Shown one piece after another: positions 58,999 to 64,000 of a DNA stretch of 64,000 nucleotides. The notes under the pieces were generated by a model. It did no database searches, was not told the origin of the DNA, and saw nothing but the letters and a program-made list of their open reading frames with translations. A program made the translations under genes and the position numbers. Origin of the DNA: an uncultured Christensenellaceae bacterium (GTDB taxonomy: Bacteria; Bacillota; Clostridia; Christensenellales; Pumilibacteraceae); NCBI GenBank assembly GCA_910587025.1, contig CAJUKR010000002.1:7440-71439 (forward strand). Reading direction: 5' to 3'. How positions within the stretch are numbered: position 1 is the stretch's first letter; every line of letters starts with the position of its first letter.

Positions 58999-59727
58999 TT
59001 ATTTCCTGCCCTGACGCACCTTTTCGTAGATCACAACCGCGGCGGCAACCGACGCGTTGAGCGAATTGACCATGCCGAACATCGGAATGGATACTACCCC
59101 GTCGCACATTTCGCGCGTAAGACGTTTGACGCCCTTGCCCTCTCCTCCTATCACGAATGCGATCGCGCCTTTGAGATCGGTATTATAGACATCGTCGCCG
59201 TCCATATCCGCGGCATACACCCACACGCCTTTTTGCTTCAATTCGGCAATGGCGTCGTTTATGTTCGTCACTTTCGCCACCGGCAGATGCGCGGCGGCTC
59301 CGCTCGATACTTTGACTACCGTGTCGTTTACGGTGACCGAACGGTGACGCGGGATTACCACTCCGTGCACGCCCGCGCATTCTGCGACACGGATAACCGA
59401 TCCGAGATTATGCGGATCTTCCACTCCGTCGAGAAGTACGATAAACGGCGGCTCGCCCTTTGCTTCGGCGACGTCGAGAATATCCTGAAGCTCGCAATAC
59501 TTGAAGTCCGTTACTTCTATAATAAACCCCTGATGACGCGATTTGTCGTCGCATTCGCGGTCAAGCACCGCGCGATCGCGGAAAAATATTTTTATCCCGC
59601 GATCTTTCGCTTCTTTTATGAGACGGTTCGCACCCGCATCGCGCAGATCGCGCTGTACCACGAGCCTGTCTATCGTCATACCGCTTTTAAGAGCTTCTTC
59701 TACCGCATTTCTTCCGTAAATTTTCAA
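58999..59727 (-). CDS. rlmB: 23S rRNA 2'-O-methyltransferase (TrmH/SpoU family)
   Basis: 242 residues from TTG 59725-59727, which overlaps the folA stop as TTGA; a longer frame upstream runs through folA and is not used. The N-terminal substrate-binding domain (YGRNAVEEAL) is followed by the knotted SPOUT domain: motif 1 DGVEDPHNLGSVIRVAE, motif 2 FVIGGEGKGV, motif 3 IPMFGMVNSLNASVAAAV. RlmB methylates a G in domain V of 23S rRNA, though a tRNA target is possible for this family. Last gene of mrnC-thyA-folA-rlmB. Confidence 0.92.
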   Translation of the reverse strand: MKIYGRNAVEEALKSGMTIDRLVVQRDLRDAGANRLIKEAKDRGIKIFFRDRAVLDRECDDKSRHQGFIIEVTDFKYCELQDILDVAEAKGEPPFIVLLDGVEDPHNLGSVIRVAECAGVHGVVIPRHRSVTVNDTVVKVSSGAAAHLPVAKVTNINDAIAELKQKGVWVYAADMDGDDVYNTDLKGAIAFVIGGEGKGVKRLTREMCDGVVSIPMFGMVNSLNASVAAAVVIYEKVRQGRK

Positions 59728-60236
59728 AACTTTTTTACCTCGTTGTTTTTGTATGTGCAGAACCGCACCGTATAACCGTTGTCTTCGATCGGATCGCTTT
59801 CGTTCGCCAAAGTCCATTCGGGAAGCTCGTCGAGGTTTTCGAAGAACGTCTCCGCACTGCCGTCGGCATCCACTTTGGTAAGGAGAACCTCGGAACAATA
59901 CGGAAGCAATGTGCGATACATCATCGCGCCGCCGATAATAAATACGTCGTCGGGATCATATTTCGAAATTTCGTCGGACAGCTCACCGAGCGTACGGACG
60001 AGTACGAATCCTTCCTCTTCCGCTTTTGCGGGATCCCCGTCCGGCCAAAGTACGATATTCGTCCGACCTTTGAGCGGTTTTCCGCCCGGTAAAGACAACA
60101 GCGTATTCGAACCCATGACGACGGTTTTTCCGCCCGTGGTTTTTCTGAAAAATTTCATATCTTCGGGAAGACGAAACATCAGATCGTTGTCTTTGCCTAT
60201 ACCCCATTTTTTATCGCAATGCAGAATCGCGCGCAT
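59724..60236 (-). CDS. folA: Dihydrofolate reductase
   Basis: 170 residues. It regenerates tetrahydrofolate after thymidylate synthase. Conserved parts: WGIGKDNDLMFRLPEDMKFF with the substrate-binding acidic residue, KTVVMGSNT for NADPH, and FIIGGAMMYR. It follows thyA by 13 bases, the usual partner, and overlaps rlmB. Confidence 0.95.
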   Translation of the reverse strand: MRAILHCDKKWGIGKDNDLMFRLPEDMKFFRKTTGGKTVVMGSNTLLSLPGGKPLKGRTNIVLWPDGDPAKAEEEGFVLVRTLGELSDEISKYDPDDVFIIGGAMMYRTLLPYCSEVLLTKVDADGSAETFFENLDELPEWTLANESDPIEDNGYTVRFCTYKNNEVKKF

Positions 60237-60249
60237 TTTATCCTCCGTG

Positions 60250-61080
60250 TCAGATAGCTACTTCTATATTGTATTTTTTGTCGCAAGCCTTATATCCCTC
60301 GAGCGCAAAATCGTCGCACGTGAATTTATAAAAATCTTTGACCGACTTGTTCATTACAAACTTCGGCGCGGGATAAGTTTCGTGTTCTATTATCTCTTTT
60401 ACGATAGGGATATGCCTGTCGTAAATATGCGCGTCTGCAATGACGTGCACAAGTTCTCCCACCTCGAGATCGGATACCTGCGCGAGCATATGCATAAGTA
60501 CGCTGTACTGAACGACGTTCCAGTTGTTCGCAGTGAGCATATCCTGCGAGCGCTGATTGAGTATACCGTTGAGCGTCTTTCCGCTGACATTGAATGTCAT
60601 GGAATACGCGCAAGGATAGAGATTCATTTCGTTCAGATCGTGATGATTGTAAATATTCGTCATAATGCGACGGGACTGCGGATTGTGCTTCAAGTCGTAA
60701 ATGACGCGATCCACCTGGTCGAATTCGCCTTCGGCATACTTATGTCTGACGCCGAGCTGATAACCGTACGCCTTGCCTATCGATCCGTTTTCGTCCGCCC
60801 AACTGTCCCAGATATGCGACCGCAGATCACGTATATTATTCGATTTCTTCTGCCAGATCCAGAGCAGTTCGTCGATCGCCGATTTCATATACGTTTTGCG
60901 GAGCGTTATTACGGGAAACTCCTCTCTCAGATCATATCTGTTTACGATACAGAATTTCTTGACCGTATGCGCGGGCGTACCGTCCGCCCAATGCGGGCGC
61001 ACTTCGAGCCCCTCGTCCGAATAACCGTTATTGAGTATGTCTTTTAAGTTCGCGACAAGTATCTCGTCCGCTCTGCTCAT
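60250..61080 (-). CDS. thyA: Thymidylate synthase
   Basis: 276 residues. It makes dTMP from dUMP with methylene-tetrahydrofolate. The catalytic Cys is in LYPCAYSMTFNV near residue 158; ILNQRSQDM, GELVHVIADAHIYDRH and SRRIMTNIYNHHDL form the rest of the active site. The start overlaps the mrnC stop as ATGA. Confidence 0.96.
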   Translation of the reverse strand: MSRADEILVANLKDILNNGYSDEGLEVRPHWADGTPAHTVKKFCIVNRYDLREEFPVITLRKTYMKSAIDELLWIWQKKSNNIRDLRSHIWDSWADENGSIGKAYGYQLGVRHKYAEGEFDQVDRVIYDLKHNPQSRRIMTNIYNHHDLNEMNLYPCAYSMTFNVSGKTLNGILNQRSQDMLTANNWNVVQYSVLMHMLAQVSDLEVGELVHVIADAHIYDRHIPIVKEIIEHETYPAPKFVMNKSVKDFYKFTCDDFALEGYKACDKKYNIEVAI

Positions 61081-61460
61081 ATGCTTTCCTCCATTGCCCT
61101 TTTCTGAATATATCCGAGCCGCTCGTCCTGACCGCTGACGTACAGATAGCCGATGACGGCTTCGAGCGCCGTAGCGTGCATATAATCCGCGCCCGAAGCG
61201 TTTTTAGCCTTATTGTACGGATGCGAATTGCGTGCTCTGTGCGCAACGGAAAGCTCGGTTTCGGTCAGCTCGGTCTCTATCGCCCTGTATGCTTTGGCTT
61301 GCGCCGTGGCTTTGACGAAATCGCGGCAATACGAATTCATTTTGCTCGCCTTAACGTCCATATGTTCGACGGCGTAAGTGCGGACGTACAGACCGTAAAC
61401 TCCGTCGCCTACGAACGCCAGCGTGAGCGGATTAAGTTGCAATGCTTTTGTTTCCGTCAT
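61077..61460 (-). CDS. mrnC: Mini-ribonuclease III
   Basis: 127 residues from ATG 61458-61460. It is an RNase III catalytic domain without dsRBD (LTLAFVGDGVYGLYVR, ALEAVIGYLYVSG), which in Bacillota matures 23S rRNA ends. First gene of a four-gene operon. Its ATG lies nine bases after a TACAAT -10 box and there is no Shine-Dalgarno, so the message is probably leaderless. Confidence 0.93.
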   Translation of the reverse strand: MTETKALQLNPLTLAFVGDGVYGLYVRTYAVEHMDVKASKMNSYCRDFVKATAQAKAYRAIETELTETELSVAHRARNSHPYNKAKNASGADYMHATALEAVIGYLYVSGQDERLGYIQKRAMEESI

Positions 61461-61469
61461 ACCTAAAGT

Positions 61470-61498
61470 ATTGTAACATATTTCGACGGCGAAAGCAA
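61470..61498 (-). promoter_or_regulatory. Promoter of mrnC-thyA-folA-rlmB, predicted leaderless
   Basis: TTGCTT (61493-61498), 17 bp, TACAAT (61470-61475), then nine bases to ATG. Confidence 0.65.
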
Positions 61499-61576
61499 GA
61501 GTAAAATACATAATTGACGTAATTCCTTGCCGAAGGCGGACAAAGTGTGCTATAATAAATATAAAGGAGGAATTAT

Positions 61577-62311
61577 ATGGGAAACGACAATGCGGCAAGG
61601 TTTCTCGGCAGTTATAACAGAATAGAGAGTCATCTGAAAATGCTGTACAACGCCAAACCGACGCAGAACTTTACCGATCTGGTAAAACGGTGCACCGAGC
61701 TCAATATCACAGTCAGGCGATACGAAAGCGAGCTTATCGATTACGGCAAGCTCCGCAACGCGATAGTGCACAGCACGGACGGATTCGAACAGGTCATCGC
61801 GGTACCGTGCGACGCGGTAGTCGATCACATCGAGTTTATCGAACGGCACATATGCCGTCCGCCGGGCATCATGGATGCGATCAAAATAAAAAAAATAGCG
61901 TCCGTGTTCGCCGACCGACCGCTCGCGACGGCGATCGACGCATTCGCGGAATACGAACAAAAAACGATTATAGTTTACGATCACGGAAAAATGAGCGGCG
62001 TTATCTATTCGTACAGACTGTACGGCGAAATAGCCAAGCGGCTCGAAAGCGGAGAAAACGTCAACAAATATCTGAACGAAACGATGTGCGGCGACCTGAT
62101 TAGGGACGAAGACATGGCAAGATATTTACTGCTTCCGAGAGAAACTACGGTCGTGGACGTATTCGAAGCATTCGAAAAACAAAAACATCTGATCGCGGCG
62201 ATAATCACGGAAAACGGCGACCTCGGCGAAAAGGCTATAAATATAATTACGCCCGCCGATTTCCCGAGGATCAACCGATTTCTCGAAAATTACAATGTCA
62301 AGCCGTTTTGA
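61577..62311 (+). CDS. CBS-domain pair protein with helical N-terminus
   Basis: 244 residues, AAGGAGG upstream. Residues 1-105 are helical (YNRIESHLKMLYN, YGKLRNAIVHS), and 110-240 form two CBS motifs (IASVFADRPLATAIDAF...GVIYSYRLYGEI; LLPRETTVVDVFEAFEKQKH...INIITPADF). CBS pairs bind adenine nucleotides and regulate partner proteins. The N-terminal region resembles a HEPN-like or DUF4145-type helical domain, but key residues are unclear. Single gene. Confidence 0.82.
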   Translation: MGNDNAARFLGSYNRIESHLKMLYNAKPTQNFTDLVKRCTELNITVRRYESELIDYGKLRNAIVHSTDGFEQVIAVPCDAVVDHIEFIERHICRPPGIMDAIKIKKIASVFADRPLATAIDAFAEYEQKTIIVYDHGKMSGVIYSYRLYGEIAKRLESGENVNKYLNETMCGDLIRDEDMARYLLLPRETTVVDVFEAFEKQKHLIAAIITENGDLGEKAINIITPADFPRINRFLENYNVKPF

Positions 62312-62342
62312 TTGCAGTATTTACCGTATTTGAAAAAATGTA

Positions 62343-62370
62343 TTGACTTTTGAAAAAATTATGCTACAAT
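62343..62370 (+). promoter_or_regulatory. Strong promoter without a following gene
   Basis: TTGACT (62343-62348), 16 bp, TACAAT (62365-62370). No ribosome-binding site with a convincing frame follows; see the long transcript. Confidence 0.65.
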
Positions 62371-62376
62371 GGTCTT

Positions 62377-63109
62377 ACAACAGACGAGGACATAAGGGCG
62401 TTGCCGAAAATACACATCAGCGTTATTTTCCGACACGGCTGACCGGAGTTGTTTTGCAAGAAATGCGAGGCGGTGAAATTTCACCTCTGTTAATCCCAAC
62501 GGACAGAGAGGCCGACGGACACGGAAGGCAGAACGGCAAAGGAGTCGTTTTGAGTAACAATGGAGAATGGCGAGGACGGAGTAAATGCGGAAACCGCGGA
62601 TCCAAACCAAGCGCCAATCATCGCGTACGGGTGAACGGCGAGGAAAAACGGTTGAACCTTATTCGGCTTCGATTGTTGTACGGCGTTTTGTAAATCCCCT
62701 GCTCCGAGCGGAAAGAAGATCGGACGGAAAGCGGAAATTACGGACAACGGTAACGGGAGTGTAATCGAACGGAAACCGCAAAAACGGGAAACAGGAGTGA
62801 AATCGAATGCGACCCGAAGCGAGTAACGGAAGCCGACGAAAGAACGGAAAGAAGCGCGTGAACGGGCGATAGCCGCCAAAGGGAAAGAAAAATTTCAGAA
62901 GAATCGTATTATCCGACCGAAACGAAAATCAAAGGGTAGAAAATAATGACGGTCAGGAAATCGTAAAATTGCGATTCGGATAGAAAACTTTTCGGAATAA
63001 CGGTTTGTGCCGAGCCGGCAAAAGAATTGCGCAGCACTTTACGAAACATCGTTAAAAATTCAATAAGAGAAAGGAAGGATCTTTATATATGAAGATCCTT
63101 CCCTTTTTT
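62377..63109 (+). ncRNA. Candidate long non-coding transcript (about 730 nt)
   Basis: Bounded by a near-consensus promoter and a strong terminator (11-bp perfect stem 63073-63083/63092-63102, then T residues). The region is purine-rich with no frame that has a ribosome site and conserved-looking protein. Hairpins visible by eye include GCCGAAAATA...TATTTT...CGGC near 62403-62440, GGTGAAATTTCACC at 62473-62486, GCGGAAACCGC near 62587, and TGCCG-AGC-CGGCA near 63007. The length is in the range of large structured RNAs such as ROOL or GOLLD, but no sequence match is claimed. Confidence 0.45.
63073..63109 (+). terminator. Intrinsic terminator of the long transcript
   Basis: Perfect 11-bp stem with eight-base loop followed by C and T6. 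Confidence 0.88.
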
Positions 63110-63149
63110 ATTAAATCGATCCTCTGCCCTTCCGCGCCTTTCCGTTATG

Positions 63150-63530
63150 AAAACGAAAAACTCGGCAATCAACAAAAGCAGAAATCCGTCACGCGTCGTA
63201 TGCGAAGTTACAACCGTCTAATACGTCATGAAACCGAAATCCGCCACATGTCATCTGCGGAGTTACAACCGCCCAATACTGTACAAAAACAAATTATAAC
63301 AATCGAATACAGCATAAACCGAAAATTCATCAAGCAACAAGAACCGCAATCTATCATACATCGTATGCGGAGTTACAACAATCGAATATGTCATGAAACA
63401 AAAAACTCGGCAATCAACAAAAGCAGAAATCCGTCATACCTCGTCTGCGGAGTTACAACCGCCTAATACAGTATGAACCGAAAAATTTATCAACTAACAA
63501 AAGTCGCAATACATCATGCGGCAACAATAA
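63150..63530. repeat. Degenerate tandem repeats
   Basis: The core TGCGGAGTTACAACCG recurs (63201, 63256, 63366, 63446) with degenerate copies near 63287 and 63517; a second block, AACTCGGCAATCAACAAAAG, appears twice about 250 bp apart. Spacings are about 55, 30, 80, 80 and 70 bp. Not a CRISPR array because both repeat and spacing vary. From 63110 to 63555 there is no gene that I can support. Confidence 0.6.
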
Positions 63531-63555
63531 ACACGGCACAATTCAACACTATATA

Positions 63556-63807
63556 TTATTTCGTGTTATTTCGAGAAAGTAGCAATGGGAGAGTTCGGCG
63601 ACGCATCCCAAAGTGTACAAAACGCCTTACATTTCTTTTCGGCGTATAAAAGTCTTTTTCAAAAAAATCTTCGTCAAATGTCTTAAATTTCTTTTCGATA
63701 TACGAAAAGCATTGCGCCGCCGTACCGTAAATATCACTACGAGAAAAGTTTGGCATTTCAGTGTCGCGCCACGCACGAATGTCGAAACAAATCGGGGAAC
63801 TCAACAT
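63556..63807 (-). CDS. Doubtful small ORF
   Basis: An 83-codon reverse frame with aromatic-rich middle (YIEKKFKTFDEDFFEKDFY) but no ribosome-binding site, no recognised domain and a competing frame on the other strand. Could be a decayed gene. Reported with low confidence. Confidence 0.15.
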   Translation of the reverse strand: MLSSPICFDIRAWRDTEMPNFSRSDIYGTAAQCFSYIEKKFKTFDEDFFEKDFYTPKRNVRRFVHFGMRRRTLPLLLSRNNTK

Positions 63808-63853
63808 CGTTCTACCCGATTTCTTCGATCCGATCGCTTATCCGACGTCACAT

Positions 63854-63957
63854 AAAAAAACGAGTCCGCCACGGACATACGTCACATCAGCGGATTCGCT
63901 ATGATAAGGGGGAAAATGATGAGCTATTTGATACAAACAACGTGTAGGTTTGTTTGT
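63854..63957 (-). ncRNA. Candidate small RNA, about 100 nt, with C-rich loop
   Basis: Reverse-strand promoter TTGACA (63988-63993), 18 bp, TATATT (63964-63969) gives a start near 63957. An ACAAAC/GTTTGT stem, an unpaired TTTTCCCCCTT stretch (about 63905-63917) and a GTCCG/CGGAC terminator hairpin followed by T7 (63854-63860) follow. There is no open frame. C-rich single-stranded loops in Bacillota sRNAs commonly pair with Shine-Dalgarno sequences. Confidence 0.5.
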
Positions 63958-64000
63958 ACGCTTAATATATCATACGTCAAGCGTCGTTGTCAACTGTTTT

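Noticed and set aside
62343..62693. Plus-strand ORF of 116 codons over the long transcript
   Set aside because: It starts within the promoter, has no ribosome site and no recognisable domain; several frames are equally open on the other strand.
63150..63530. CRISPR array
   Set aside because: Repeat units differ in sequence, spacing ranges from about 30 to 80 bp and no cas genes are present.

Overview
The window looks like a chromosomal segment from an anaerobic, gut- or rumen-type Clostridia bacterium (Bacillota). The signs are an oxygen-sensitive class III ribonucleotide reductase with NrdR boxes, a complete Rnf ion pump, a B. subtilis-like elongator Met tRNA and an initiator Met tRNA, mini-RNase III, AgrC/AgrA-type regulators, Gram-positive lipoproteins, and large surface glycosidases and leucine-rich-repeat proteins. 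No name below genus-independent class level can be given from sequence reading alone.

Layout. 1-7 kb: end of a flippase-like gene, a GT8 glycosyltransferase, a divergent XRE-S24 repressor/zinc-ribbon switch, then leuS, a HAD phosphatase, thioredoxin, a small tyrosine phosphatase and a cytidylate-kinase-like gene. 7-13 kb: a BspA-like surface lipoprotein whose promoter spacer contains nine G residues, and nrdDG. 13-18.4 kb: a membrane protein with a ribosomal-L15-like tail, a small XRE switch, rpsF-ssb-rpsR, and a zinc-ribbon membrane protein. 18.8-20.6 kb: tRNA-fMet, apbE and a NusG-II protein. 20.7-33.3 kb: two SGNH/LRR proteins and two membrane-anchored GH3 enzymes with a carbohydrate-binding-like lipoprotein. 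33.6-35.8 kb: first LytTR two-component system. 36-41.7 kb: Gx transporter and rnfCDGEAB. 41.8-47.3 kb: third GH3 and second LytTR system. 47.5-50.8 kb: hypothetical gene, ABC-permease remnant, DUF815-like ATPase, HtrA-like protease. 50.9-51.2 kb: Met, Glu and Val tRNAs. 51.4-55.7 kb: AT-richer accessory region with a serine recombinase, mobile-element fragments and a two-gene double-stranded-RNA-binding cassette. 56-62.3 kb: amidase, XRE-pentad membrane protein, flavoprotein-rubredoxin, DUF308-like protein, rlmB-folA-thyA-mrnC and a CBS protein. 62.3-64 kb: no convincing gene, but a promoter-terminator pair framing about 730 nt, degenerate repeats, and a candidate small RNA.

How genes fit together. 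ApbE is expected to attach FMN to RnfG and RnfD, both of which carry the SGAT motif, linking the 19 kb and 36-41 kb blocks. The three GH3 enzymes lie next to two cell-surface signalling systems. For the second system the DNA shows the likely wiring: the same 13-bp direct repeat, 21 bp apart, sits just upstream of the promoter of the regulator genes and again upstream of the GH3 gene. The most system-like unknown is the 53.4-55.7 kb cassette, which pairs an LRR plus tandem dsRBD protein with a translationally coupled protein ending in a HicA-like RNA-binding fold.
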